From the NCBI GenBank assembly GCA_033763835.1, contig JANRJS010000017.1, positions 62,001-126,000 on the forward strand: a DNA stretch of 64,000 bases, given 5' to 3'. The notes under the pieces are model-generated. The model searched no databases. It worked only from the letters and a program-made list of their open reading frames with translations, and was not told the origin of the DNA. Of this stretch, positions 25,533 through 33,295 are shown piece by piece. Origin of the DNA: JAPKYZ01 sp033763835 (GTDB lineage Bacteria; Acidobacteriota; Terriglobia; Bryobacterales; Bryobacteraceae). Position 1 is the first letter of the stretch; the number at the start of each line of letters is the position of its first letter. A program made the translations under genes and the position numbers.

Positions 25533-26552
25533 TTAAGCGGCGGCGCTCGCTGTAACCTGTTCGTCGCTATCGGCGAGTGCGGCAATCAGCGCGCCCTTGG
25601 CCGTCGATTCAAGTGGATGCGCGGCGAGCCGGATCTCGGACAGCGCGATCGGTAGCGGCTGTTCGTTCAAGATGCGCTCAAAGCGGTCGCGGAAGCCTTT
25701 GGGCGACGCGGTGCCACCCGAAAGCACGAGCGGAATGGGACGCGCAAGGCGAGGAAGGTTGCGGGCGTTCGAGAACGCTTCGCGCAGCGATCCCGCGAGC
25801 GTCTTAATGAGGTCGTCGTAGTAGACGGCCAGCACTTGGTGCAGCTTGTCGGCGTAGTTGGCCTGGAACGTAAAGGACTCTTCCTTGGCGATGCGCACGC
25901 GCGTGGCGAGTTCGCCGGTGACGGCGGCGGCGCTGGAATCGACGAAGTCACCGGCTTTCGCGGTCGAGAAGCTCAGCACCGGCACCGAGAGGTAGGCGAG
26001 GCAGACGTTGGCGAGTCCGCCGCCGAGCGAGACGCCGATCCCAGAGTAGTTCGACTTTTCGAGTTCGCCGTAGATCACCGCGAGACCCTCATTGACGGCT
26101 GTGCCCTGGAAGCCGAGTTCGCTCAGAATCTGTTTGATAGTGGCTTCGTGATACGTGACGCCTTCCTCGGAGCCGAGCGGCGCGGCGGGCACGGTGAAGT
26201 ACACGCGCTTGCCGGGAGTATGCGCGGCGAGCAGCGTCCGCAGTAACTCCTTGAGCCTGGGCGCGCTTTCGGGTTCCGAAGCGTTCAGAACGCCTTTGAA
26301 CATGGGGCGGCGGGTTTCGCGCTGCAGAAGATCGGCGAACCGCGCGGACTCGTTGCCGTGGACGATCAGTTGCCCGTTCTCGATCGAGTAAGGCACGCGT
26401 TCGTTGCGCAGCGCGTTTTCCGTCATGCGCGAGTAGGGAATGGTGACGAAGGCGTTCAATTGGCTGGAGAAGCGGAAGCGCTCGCCTTCTTTCTGCGCCA
26501 AAACAAGGCGGCTGGTACCGACGTCGAGACCGAGAGCGTCATGGTTGTTCAT
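25533..26552 (-). CDS. actin/MreB-like ATPase
   Basis: This 339-residue protein has the actin-superfamily nucleotide-binding motifs: phosphate-1 LGLDVGTSRLVLAQ near residue 8, phosphate-2 GIGVSLGGGLANV near 170 and the adenosine motif PLVLSGGTASPKGF near 275. It is shorter and more divergent than MreB or FtsA. Such proteins are conserved in acidobacteria; the role (cytoskeletal or cell-wall related) is inferred from its partner, a peptidoglycan amidase whose 3' end overlaps this start by 14 bases. Confidence 0.7.
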   Translation of the reverse strand: MNNHDALGLDVGTSRLVLAQKEGERFRFSSQLNAFVTIPYSRMTENALRNERVPYSIENGQLIVHGNESARFADLLQRETRRPMFKGVLNASEPESAPRLKELLRTLLAAHTPGKRVYFTVPAAPLGSEEGVTYHEATIKQILSELGFQGTAVNEGLAVIYGELEKSNYSGIGVSLGGGLANVCLAYLSVPVLSFSTAKAGDFVDSSAAAVTGELATRVRIAKEESFTFQANYADKLHQVLAVYYDDLIKTLAGSLREAFSNARNLPRLARPIPLVLSGGTASPKGFRDRFERILNEQPLPIALSEIRLAAHPLESTAKGALIAALADSDEQVTASAAA

Positions 26553-27579
26553 GATGGGTTTTGTCCTTTCGTATTTGTGCGAGATAGCGGTTGCGGAGGC
26601 GCGCCCGCAGCGCCGCCACCGAAATTCCTTCTTGAGAAGCTTGGGATCGAAGCCGGTCCTCGGCGGCCACTACGCCGCGCCACATGCGCGCGCCGGTAGA
26701 GGCGAAGAAGAGTCCGTCGTAGGAGAATCCGTAGCGCTCGACCGCGGTAATGGGGAGCGCGTAGTTGTCGCCCAATCCGATTTGTTCGAACGGGAAGTTG
26801 CCCGCCCAATCGGTGTGCCAGCCGATCCTGAAGTTCGACGGATTCACCGAGACTTGCGCGTGCGTGACGCAGTTGCGCGGGTCGATCTTGTACTTCGAGC
26901 GGAGCATGTCCGTCAGCAGGCGCGTGGCGCGAATCTGCGGCTCGGTGATCACCGGGTCGCCGTCGCCGGGCGCGGTGGCCGATTCGATGGAGATGGCGAG
27001 AAAGCTTTCGTTCAGGTTGATCCAATCGCCCCAAATGGAATTTCCGGCGTGGAAGGCGACATCGGACTCCTCGACCACACGCGCTACGCGGCCAAACCGG
27101 TCGATCAAGTAGTGGTAGGCGCGCTCGTCGCGAACGTAGTGGAGCAGCGACGCCCCGACATGCGTGAGACGGCGGGCGTTCTGGGGCTTGAGATCGTCGA
27201 TCGGACTTTCGGTGGTGTGGAAGACAATGCCCACCGGGGCGATTTCGCGCGGCCGATTGCGGACGGCGCCGCCGATCGAGATCAGCAGTCCGTTCGACCA
27301 AGTTTCCTCGCCATCGCGCGTTTCGGCGAGCCAGATCGAACCCGGATGGGCGGGCGTGGCGGCGGTGCGCGGACGCTCGATGAGAGGCGCTTTCACCGGG
27401 CTCGCTCCCGCGATGGCGGCAAGCAAGAGAGCGATCGCGCTGACCGGCATGCGATACCGCGATGGCGCCGTAATTCCTTGCGCTTGGCGCAGATAGCGGA
27501 GCTTGGCGACGGGGTCTCCGATACGCTCCGCCCGCCAAACTTCGAATTCCGCCGCTTGCCGCGCTTTCGCTTGCCACAC
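26539..27579 (-). CDS. N-acetylmuramoyl-L-alanine amidase (Amidase_2/PGRP type)
   Basis: This protein of up to 346 residues carries an amidase_2 domain that cleaves the glycan-peptide bond of peptidoglycan. Zinc-ligand positions are in GIVFHTTES, YHYLIDRFGRVARVV and THAQVSVNP. A hydrophobic segment (SAIALLLAAIAGA, about 47-59) is a signal anchor or signal peptide. The GTG at 27579 gives a 43-residue cytoplasmic head; an ATG at 27450 would give a short-headed signal peptide instead. Codon use in the head is typical of the genome, so I keep the longer form. It is transcribed with the actin-like gene. Confidence 0.75.
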   Translation of the reverse strand: MWQAKARQAAEFEVWRAERIGDPVAKLRYLRQAQGITAPSRYRMPVSAIALLLAAIAGASPVKAPLIERPRTAATPAHPGSIWLAETRDGEETWSNGLLISIGGAVRNRPREIAPVGIVFHTTESPIDDLKPQNARRLTHVGASLLHYVRDERAYHYLIDRFGRVARVVEESDVAFHAGNSIWGDWINLNESFLAISIESATAPGDGDPVITEPQIRATRLLTDMLRSKYKIDPRNCVTHAQVSVNPSNFRIGWHTDWAGNFPFEQIGLGDNYALPITAVERYGFSYDGLFFASTGARMWRGVVAAEDRLRSQASQEGISVAALRARLRNRYLAQIRKDKTHHEQP

Positions 27580-27625
27580 AATGGATCATTCGGCGGTTTG
27601 CGGGCGCGGCTGTAGGGGGAAGCGC

Positions 27626-28162
27626 TTAGTTACGGGGCGCGCGTGTGGCGGTCTTGCGCGGTTTGGCGCGGGGGATGGACTCCGGGTCCAGCAGCCACTG
27701 GGACACCTGCTCAATCCGTTTCGCGATCGTCTCCTCTCGCTTGGCGGAGCCGACATGAAATGCCAATCCGCGCTGGAATCCGGGGGTGTGCCGATTCCAG
27801 GCGGCGAGCATTTTCGGATTGCCGTCGAGGAACGCCTGAAGCGCTTCGGGAACGCGAACCTTATCCTGCGGTTCTAAGTTGAAGCGGACCAGCGCCAATT
27901 CGCCCAACCGGTAGCCGCTCGCGCGGAGGGTGCGTTTCGAAAGAATGCAATACCAGCGGCGTCCCACAGCGGGCTGCCAGGCGGCGGCGATCGGGAACGC
28001 TCCAATGACGCCGTGGAAGCGAAGGCGCGACGATTCCTCGAAAGGCAACTCGTTGGCGATCTCGTCCGGCAGATACACGACCGTGTAGCGGTACCGGTCG
28101 TAGTCGCGTACAACGATTCTTCCCTCGAAACCGTATTGCCAGCGCGGGGCGGCGGCCTTCAT
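27626..28162 (-). CDS. DUF1905 / YdeI-like protein
   Basis: This 178-residue cytoplasmic protein has an N-terminal DUF1905 beta-barrel (FEGRIVVRDYDRYRYTVVYLPDEI, with GVIGAFPIAAAWQPA) and a C-terminal YdeI/OmpD-associated-type helical part (VPEALQAFLDGNPKMLAAWNRHTPGFQRG). The two domains are commonly fused. YdeI was linked to peptide-antibiotic tolerance in Enterobacteria; the role here is unknown. The last 15 residues are basic. It starts with ATG at 28162 and is transcribed toward the amidase without overlap. Confidence 0.72.
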   Translation of the reverse strand: MKAAAPRWQYGFEGRIVVRDYDRYRYTVVYLPDEIANELPFEESSRLRFHGVIGAFPIAAAWQPAVGRRWYCILSKRTLRASGYRLGELALVRFNLEPQDKVRVPEALQAFLDGNPKMLAAWNRHTPGFQRGLAFHVGSAKREETIAKRIEQVSQWLLDPESIPRAKPRKTATRAPRN

Positions 28163-28267
28163 GAAGATAAGGTTACTTCGGTGTCATTCCCCGTCAAAGT
28201 CACTTACCCAAAGTATCCTTCGTTCAGAATTTCCGGCGTCCCGTCACGCTTGCTTGAGGAAAATGTC

Positions 28268-28296
28268 TTGACTACGACAAACAAAAAGCGTAAAGA
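28268..28296 (+). promoter_or_regulatory. promoter of the Cys-rich peptide operon
   Basis: TTGACT (28268-28273) and TAAAGA (28291-28296) are 17 bases apart. The start codon follows at 28313 with a GGAGG ribosome site between. The -35 is strong and the -10 weak. The 150 bases between 28162 and the gene contain nothing else recognised and are AT-richer than the neighbours. Confidence 0.4.
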
Positions 28297-28312
28297 AAAA
28301 AACGGAGGCGAT

Positions 28313-28639
28313 ATGCGTACAAAATTCATTCGCGTTCTAGCGTTCTTGGTAGTCCTAGCTCTACCCTTCGGAGCTACTGCGCCAGTAAGTGCCGCGCAAG
28401 TGAATTGCTCGGCCCGGTGTTCGGGAAGCAACGGCTACTACGACATAATTTGTACCCCCGGTGGGGACTCTCACAGCTACGAGTGCAACCCTCAACAGGG
28501 CGATTGCTGGCTCCTCTTGCAGCATACTTGTCCGCATAGCTGCTATTACAGCTCACACTGCTTGTCTACCTGCGTAATTCAGAACTACTGTGAGAGCTAT
28601 GAAATTCAAGATTACCACCGGTGCAACTGCGACGACTAA
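28313..28639 (+). CDS. secreted cysteine-rich small protein
   Basis: I do not recognise this 108-residue protein. It has a clear signal peptide (about 1-28, ending VSAA) and a mature part of about 80 residues with 12 cysteines, spaced as in disulfide-knotted peptides, including CNCDD at the end. A GGAGG site 4 bases before the ATG settles the start; the longer frame upstream is spurious. The gene is AT-richer than its surroundings, which suggests acquisition. It is followed after 9 bases by a second secreted protein. Possible roles are toxin, bacteriocin-like or surface peptide; none is shown. Confidence 0.75.
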   Translation: MRTKFIRVLAFLVVLALPFGATAPVSAAQVNCSARCSGSNGYYDIICTPGGDSHSYECNPQQGDCWLLLQHTCPHSCYYSSHCLSTCVIQNYCESYEIQDYHRCNCDD

Positions 28640-28648
28640 GGAGGAAAT

Positions 28649-29233
28649 GTGCTTTCAACTTTTATAAGCGGAAACTTTATTCGACTCTCATTACAATCCG
28701 GGGTATGTGTATCCTTATACGGACTCGCATGCCTTTTCGCCACTACAACCGAGGCCGCGACAGCACCTCCGGCTGCACTTATTGTCGAGGAGAAGACCGT
28801 TTCGGTTGGCAATGTGCAGCGACGGGCGGTCGACGTAACGATAGTCAACAACGGGAGCGCGGCTATTTTGGCATATGTGTTGACCTTGACCTCCGAAAAT
28901 AGCAAGGGCAAGTCATGCGTTCGGTCGGCTTCCCGATTGGTTAAGACGGAGTTAGCGGATGCCGACCCGCACGCTCTCGTTCGCGGCAAAAAGTGGACGC
29001 ACCCTAAGAAGTTATTCGTCCCCCTCGACGTCCATGGCCGGCAAAGACCATACACGATCGAGTTGGACTTCGTACGTTTTGCGGACGGTACGCGATGGGG
29101 AGAGGATCGCGCTGGGCAAGCGGCGGATATCGAGGGATTCTTGAGAGGTGTCGCGGCAGCGAAACTGCAAATGCGCGAGGCCCTTAGAAGAGAGGGTCCT
29201 GCGAGTCTGCACAAGCGGCTAGAAAATCAGTAG
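28649..29233 (+). CDS. secreted protein of unknown function, partner of the Cys-rich peptide
   Basis: This 194-residue protein has a long N-terminal hydrophobic signal (about 14-36) and then an Ig-like beta pattern (VDVTIVNNGSAAILAYVLTLTS), a middle region without recognised motifs and a charged helical C-terminus (FLRGVAAAKLQMREALRRE). It starts with GTG, placed 4 bases after GGAGG; an ATG two bases earlier in another frame encodes only six residues. The short gap from the previous gene and the shared low GC suggest one operon. Function unknown. Confidence 0.7.
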   Translation: MLSTFISGNFIRLSLQSGVCVSLYGLACLFATTTEAATAPPAALIVEEKTVSVGNVQRRAVDVTIVNNGSAAILAYVLTLTSENSKGKSCVRSASRLVKTELADADPHALVRGKKWTHPKKLFVPLDVHGRQRPYTIELDFVRFADGTRWGEDRAGQAADIEGFLRGVAAAKLQMREALRREGPASLHKRLENQ

Positions 29234-29251
29234 CCCGAACGGCGAAAACGA

Positions 29252-29285
29252 GGAAGGGGGGCGGTACTAACGTAACTCCCCTTCC
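29252..29285. terminator. hairpin between convergent genes
   Basis: GGAAGGGG (29252-29259) pairs with CCCCTTCC (29278-29285) around an 18-base loop. It lies after the secreted protein and over the last codons of the gene on the other strand. There is no clear U-tract, so termination is only possible, perhaps in both directions. Confidence 0.3.
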
Positions 29286-30091
29286 GCCGCCACCACTCGC
29301 GAATCGGCGGAGAACTTTCGGAAGTCCTTCCACCGCACTTCCGCCTCGGAGCGGACTTTCTTGAACAGGCCGACTCGCCCGTCGAGTTTCGCTGCGGCGT
29401 AGCGGGGCAGCCAAACTTCGCCGTTGACGCGCGTCTGCTCGAAAAACAACCTAGTGCCGGGGCCGAAGCGCACCAGCACCAAGCCGAGCGAAATCGTCTC
29501 GATCACCTCGGCGTCGATGCGGACCAGTTGAAATTCGTCGCAGTCGATCCACATCGTGCCGCGCATCTTGGGCAGCATCGAATACGGCAATAGCTTGCGG
29601 GAGTAATCGGCGCGCGGTTCGGCGGAGATTTTGTAAACGTCGCGATCGTCGAGCCGCTCGACGCCCTTCAGCGTCAAGTGGTAAGCCTTGCCGATCTCGG
29701 TCACCAGCTTGCGCAGTTCTTCGCGCTGCTTCGCTTGTTCCTTCGCGAGCTTGCCGTTCTCGTCGCGCGACTCCCGGGCGCGCTTTTCGGATTCCTTGCG
29801 CAGCTTCTCTTCCTCTTTGGCGGCTTCCTTCGCGCCGAGCGGCTTGTCGTTTTTCGCGATTGTTTTCGAATAGTAGCGCCCGTAGAGCGACAGAACTTCC
29901 TCGGTCTCGGACTCGACCTTCTTGACCTTGCCCTTGCCGTCGATCTCCTTTTGTTCGCCGCGCTGGATGAAGGTGTAGCTGCGGGCGATTTCGCGATTCC
30001 GCTCGTCGGCTAGAGACAGGCGGCGGACGATCTCCTGAGGATCGGTAAGGCGATCCGCCGCGAGGAGTGGGACAAGCGCGAGCGCGGTCAT
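29267..30091 (-). CDS. secreted protein with coiled-coil segment, unknown function
   Basis: This 274-residue protein begins with a short hydrophobic signal (MTALALVPLLAADRL). A highly charged coiled-coil-like stretch rich in Lys/Glu/Arg fills about 88-134. The second half is beta-rich (GTMWIDCDEFQLVRIDAEVI, VWLPRYAAAKLDGRVG), resembling LolA/outer-membrane lipoprotein-sorting folds seen in similar acidobacterial proteins. I do not recognise a family with a known function. It starts 1 base after the end of the SGNH gene, so both are in one operon. Confidence 0.6.
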   Translation of the reverse strand: MTALALVPLLAADRLTDPQEIVRRLSLADERNREIARSYTFIQRGEQKEIDGKGKVKKVESETEEVLSLYGRYYSKTIAKNDKPLGAKEAAKEEEKLRKESEKRARESRDENGKLAKEQAKQREELRKLVTEIGKAYHLTLKGVERLDDRDVYKISAEPRADYSRKLLPYSMLPKMRGTMWIDCDEFQLVRIDAEVIETISLGLVLVRFGPGTRLFFEQTRVNGEVWLPRYAAAKLDGRVGLFKKVRSEAEVRWKDFRKFSADSRVVAAEGELR

Positions 30092-30092
30092 G

Positions 30093-30644
30093 TCACAAAT
30101 GCCGACGGATCGCAGCCGCTACCTGTTCCCCCAATTTTTGGTAACCGGCGGCGGTGAAGTGCACGTTTTCTTTCTGCTGAATCTCGGTCAGTTGGGGCAG
30201 CGCAAGACTAAACAGGTCGTTCAATGCGACCCCCTCCTCGGCCATGATCGCGCGGGCGGCGACGTTGTAGTCGAGCACGTCGGGCGGGTTGCGCGGCGGG
30301 CTCAGCTTGCCGAGCGGCGCGGGCGTGGTGGTGGCGAAGATGAGCTTGGCGGGGGTCCGCTTGAGGCGGGCGACGATATGGCGAAGGTTGGCTTGGTAGC
30401 GGTCTAGCGGAACTTGATGTTTGCCGTCCGGCGGCATCAACTTGATGTCGTGCAGGCCGAAATTGAAGTGCACGACGTGCCAAGCCGTCGCGCCCAGCCA
30501 TAGATCGATCTTCTCGACGCCATTCGAAGTGGGTCCGCCATTCTCGTTAATTCGGGCGACGCGCGCACTATCGGTGAGTAGCTTTTGAACTATCGGCGTG
30601 TAGCCGATCGAGATCGAGTCTCCGATAATCAAGACGTCTTTCAT
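30093..30644 (-). CDS. SGNH/GDSL hydrolase
   Basis: This 183-residue enzyme has the SGNH blocks: GDSIS at 8-12 with the catalytic serine, NENGG (about 33-37) with the glycine, NFGLHDI (about 61-67) in the place of GxND, and the catalytic pair in NVHFTAAGYQ near the C-terminus. In block III the usual Asn is replaced (GLHD), so the oxyanion hole may differ. Substrates of the family range from carbohydrate esters to lysophospholipids. There is no signal peptide. On the minus strand, TATCTT lies 8 bases before the ATG, a -10-like site overlapping that of the divergent gene. Confidence 0.83.
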   Translation of the reverse strand: MKDVLIIGDSISIGYTPIVQKLLTDSARVARINENGGPTSNGVEKIDLWLGATAWHVVHFNFGLHDIKLMPPDGKHQVPLDRYQANLRHIVARLKRTPAKLIFATTTPAPLGKLSPPRNPPDVLDYNVAARAIMAEEGVALNDLFSLALPQLTEIQQKENVHFTAAGYQKLGEQVAAAIRRHL

Positions 30645-30651
30645 GCGCGCC

Positions 30652-30658
30652 TAAGATA
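30652..30658. promoter_or_regulatory. overlapping divergent -10 boxes
   Basis: TAAGAT (30652-30657, plus) lies 6 bases before the acyl-CoA dehydrogenase ATG, and TATCTT (30658-30653, minus) lies 8 bases before the SGNH ATG. The two share five bases. With only 19 bases between the start codons, both mRNAs would be nearly leaderless and transcription in the two directions should compete. Confidence 0.45.
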
Positions 30659-30663
30659 ACAGT

Positions 30664-31830
30664 ATGGCCTTTCGCGGGGTGGATTACCTTCTCATCGATT
30701 CCCAGTTCTCGGAGCAGGAACTTCTGGTCCGGCAGACCACGCGGCAGTTCGTCGAGGAGCGCGTTATGCCGCGCATCAAAGAGGCGTGGAATTCGGGTCA
30801 AGGCTTTGCGGACCTGGCGCGAGAGATGGGACGGCTGGGGTTCCTGGGCGCGAATCTCGAAGGCTACGGCTGCGCCGGGATGTCGGATGTCGAGTACGGC
30901 CTGGTCATGCAGGAGATCGAGCGCGGCGATTCCGGCTTGCGCAGTTTCGTCAGCGTCCAAGGCGCGTTGGTGATGTACCCGATCCTGACCTACGGCAGCG
31001 AAGAGCACAAGCAAAAGTGGCTGCCGAGGCTCGCGGCGGGCGAAGCGATCGGCTGCTTCGGGCTAACCGAGCCGGATTTCGGATCGAATCCATCGGGGAT
31101 GAAAACGCGGGCGCGCAAACAAGGTACCGAATGGATCCTCGACGGCGAGAAGACGTGGATCACAAATGGGTCGCTCGCCGATGTGGCCGTGGTGTGGGCG
31201 CGGACGGACGAAGGCATTCGCGGATTTCTGGTCGAGCGCGGCACACCGGGATTTTCGACGTCCGACATCCACGGCAAGCTGTCGATGAGGGCGTCGACAA
31301 CCTCGAGCCTGTCGTTCTCCGATTGCCGGATTCCCGAGTCGAACCTCCTTCCCTGCGGCAAAGGGCTGAAGGCGGCGCTGGGCTGCTTGACGCAGGCGCG
31401 CTACGGCATCGGCTGGGGCGTGATCGGCGCGGCGATGGATTGTTACGAGACGGCTCGCGAGTACACGGTGCTGCGCAAGCAGTTCGACGACCGGCCGATC
31501 GCCTCGCACCAACTGGTGCAGGAAAAGCTGGCGTGGATGATCACGGAGATCACTAAGGCGCAATTACTGGCGCTGCACTGCGGACGGTTGAAAGAACAGG
31601 GTAAGCTCGACTCGGCGCACGTTTCGATGCTCAAGCGGAACAATGTCGCCATGGCGCTCGATTGCGCGCGGCTGTCGCGCGATCTGCTGGGCGCCAACGG
31701 CATCATGGACGAATACCCGATCATGCGGCACCTGTGCAATCTGGAAACGGTGAAGACGTACGAGGGCACGGACCACATCCACACGCTCGTGATCGGCGAA
31801 CGGGTTACCGGCGTCCCCGCTTACCGGTAG
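30664..31830 (+). CDS. gcdH: glutaryl-CoA dehydrogenase-like acyl-CoA dehydrogenase
   Basis: This 388-residue FAD enzyme has the acyl-CoA dehydrogenase layout: N-terminal helical part, beta domain with CFGLTEPDFGSNPSGM and GEKTWITNGSLADV, and C-terminal helices. The motif ARYGIGWGVIGAA and the catalytic glutamate in KTYEGTDHIHTLVIG are those of glutaryl-CoA dehydrogenase, which oxidises and decarboxylates glutaryl-CoA to crotonyl-CoA in lysine/tryptophan degradation. A non-decarboxylating relative cannot be excluded. The likely -10 box is 6 bases before the ATG. Confidence 0.88.
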   Translation: MAFRGVDYLLIDSQFSEQELLVRQTTRQFVEERVMPRIKEAWNSGQGFADLAREMGRLGFLGANLEGYGCAGMSDVEYGLVMQEIERGDSGLRSFVSVQGALVMYPILTYGSEEHKQKWLPRLAAGEAIGCFGLTEPDFGSNPSGMKTRARKQGTEWILDGEKTWITNGSLADVAVVWARTDEGIRGFLVERGTPGFSTSDIHGKLSMRASTTSSLSFSDCRIPESNLLPCGKGLKAALGCLTQARYGIGWGVIGAAMDCYETAREYTVLRKQFDDRPIASHQLVQEKLAWMITEITKAQLLALHCGRLKEQGKLDSAHVSMLKRNNVAMALDCARLSRDLLGANGIMDEYPIMRHLCNLETVKTYEGTDHIHTLVIGERVTGVPAYR

Positions 31831-31850
31831 AATTTCCCCGGATCGGAGGG

Positions 31851-31879
31851 TTGACACCCAAAACAATTTATTGGATATT
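31851..31879 (+). promoter_or_regulatory. sigma-70 type promoter of merR gene
   Basis: TTGACA (31851-31856, perfect -35) and GATATT (31874-31879) are 17 bases apart. The MerR start codon is 36 bases after the -10, so unlike many genes here this mRNA would have a leader of about 30 bases. Confidence 0.6.
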
Positions 31880-31914
31880 TGTTAGGCCGTAACCGAAAAC
31901 ACTTTTGGTGATCC

Positions 31915-32433
31915 ATGTTCAGAACGAAAAAAGCCCGTCTCGAAGAACCGGCCCCGGCCCAACCGCGCATTTTCACCTCGAGCGACGTCTCCCGGATCAG
32001 CGGCGTTAGCCTGCGGCAGCTGCAATGGTGGGACGAAAAGAAAGTCGTCTCGCCCCGGCACGAAGGGCACCGGCGGGTGTACCAAGCCGAGGAAGTGGTG
32101 GAGATTACGGTGATCGCCGAACTGCGGCGCAAGGGCTTTTCGCTGCAGAAAATCCGGCGCGTGCTGCGGTTCCTGCAGCGCGAGATGGGCAAGCGGCTAT
32201 CCGAGTTGCTCGAAGGCGAGAGCGACATGCACCTGATCACGGACGGCAAGTCGATCTACCTTGAAGATAGCCACGCGCGGATTATCGACCTTCTGAAGAA
32301 CGCCAAGCAACCGATGTTCTTGGTTTGCGTCACCGATCAAGCCCGGCGGCTGTCGGCGGCGGCGACGAAAGCTCCGAAGAAACCGGTGGTTTCCGCCGGT
32401 TCGGTGGCGCGGCGCGCGGCGCGGGTTCTCTAA
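31915..32433 (+). CDS. MerR family transcriptional regulator
   Basis: This 172-residue DNA-binding protein has the MerR winged helix-turn-helix at about 20-90: FTSSDVSRISGVSLRQLQWW, then RRVYQAEEVVEITVIAELRR and a helix GFSLQKIRRVLRFL. The dimerisation coiled coil is short and the C-terminus is basic (RRAARVL) with no effector domain of a known class. It may sense something through the region around residues 105-130 (MHLITDGKSIYLED). It has its own promoter and shares a 4-base stop overlap (CTAA) with the convergent XRE-PBP gene. Confidence 0.83.
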   Translation: MFRTKKARLEEPAPAQPRIFTSSDVSRISGVSLRQLQWWDEKKVVSPRHEGHRRVYQAEEVVEITVIAELRRKGFSLQKIRRVLRFLQREMGKRLSELLEGESDMHLITDGKSIYLEDSHARIIDLLKNAKQPMFLVCVTDQARRLSAAATKAPKKPVVSAGSVARRAARVL

Positions 32434-33278
32434 CGGGATTCCGCCGACCCGGTACGCCGGGTTTCGTAACCGGGCAGCTCAGCCAGCTTACGCCGAAACG
32501 GCAGTTCGTTCAAGATATCGCCGGCGACGGCGGCATGCTCGGCGCTTACGATCAAATCGAACCGCTCTTCGCGCCAGGGAACGAACTCCAGCCCGAACAT
32601 CGCGGCGGCGATCCTCGGGGCGATGCAGCAATCCGCGGTACCCAAAGCCACTTCGATGGCCGCCTCGAAATGCGTCGGCGCGATCCGCTCGTAGCCGCCC
32701 ACCCGCTCCGTTTCGACGCCCGCTTTCGCGAGCCTACGATCCAATAGCTCACGGCTGCCCGCTCCCGGAGGCCTATTGACGATAGCGACGTCGGGGCGGG
32801 CGAGGTCGGCGGCTTGGGCGAGCGATTTGGGATTGCCGACGCGGGTCACCAATCCTTCCTCCCATTCGGCGAGCGCGATGGCCACCGCACCTTTGACCTT
32901 GGGCGCGCGGCCCAGATGGGTGCCGGCGATCTCCACCGCGCCACGCGATAACCAATCGAGCGCTTGGGCGCTGGTGGCCGGGATCAGTACGGCGGCGCAG
33001 CCTCGCGCGGCGAAGGCGGCGACCAGTAACGGCAGCGCCGGATCGCAACCCGCGACCCGAAGACGGCGAACTTCCGGCTCGCCGCCGAAGATCTCCTCGA
33101 CGGTCGACCCGAGCGCGCGGGCGATTCGCAGCGCGACCAGCGTATTCGGAGCGTACGTTCCGGCTTCGATCGCGTAGATCGTCTGACGCTCCACTTCGGC
33201 CAGGCGGGCGAGCGCGGCGGCCGACACTCCGCGGGCTTCGCGCAATTCCCGCAATCGGGTGGCGTGTCGTTTATCCAT
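32430..33278 (-). CDS. XRE regulator fused to PBP-like substrate-binding domain
   Basis: This 282-residue protein has an XRE-type helix-turn-helix at about 8-65 (RLRELREARGVSAAALARLA, VERQTIYAIEAGTYAP) and a periplasmic-binding-protein-like sensor fold from about 70 (LRVAGCDPALPLL, AVEIAGTHLG, VNRPPGAGSRELLDRRL). The PBP_like domain of this kind is often found in regulators and MoeA relatives tied to molybdenum or tungsten, but the ligand is not readable here. It faces a TonB receptor gene across 17 bases and is its probable regulator. Confidence 0.78.
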   Translation of the reverse strand: MDKRHATRLRELREARGVSAAALARLAEVERQTIYAIEAGTYAPNTLVALRIARALGSTVEEIFGGEPEVRRLRVAGCDPALPLLVAAFAARGCAAVLIPATSAQALDWLSRGAVEIAGTHLGRAPKVKGAVAIALAEWEEGLVTRVGNPKSLAQAADLARPDVAIVNRPPGAGSRELLDRRLAKAGVETERVGGYERIAPTHFEAAIEVALGTADCCIAPRIAAAMFGLEFVPWREERFDLIVSAEHAAVAGDILNELPFRRKLAELPGYETRRTGSAESR

Positions 33279-33284
33279 TACAAT
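33279..33284 (+). promoter_or_regulatory. -10 box of the TonB receptor gene
   Basis: TACAAT is 11 bases before the ATG at 33296, within a 17-base divergent gap. A repressor bound by the XRE start codon would cover it. The predicted leader is about 5 bases. Confidence 0.45.
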
Positions 33285-33295
33285 GTCTGTTTACC

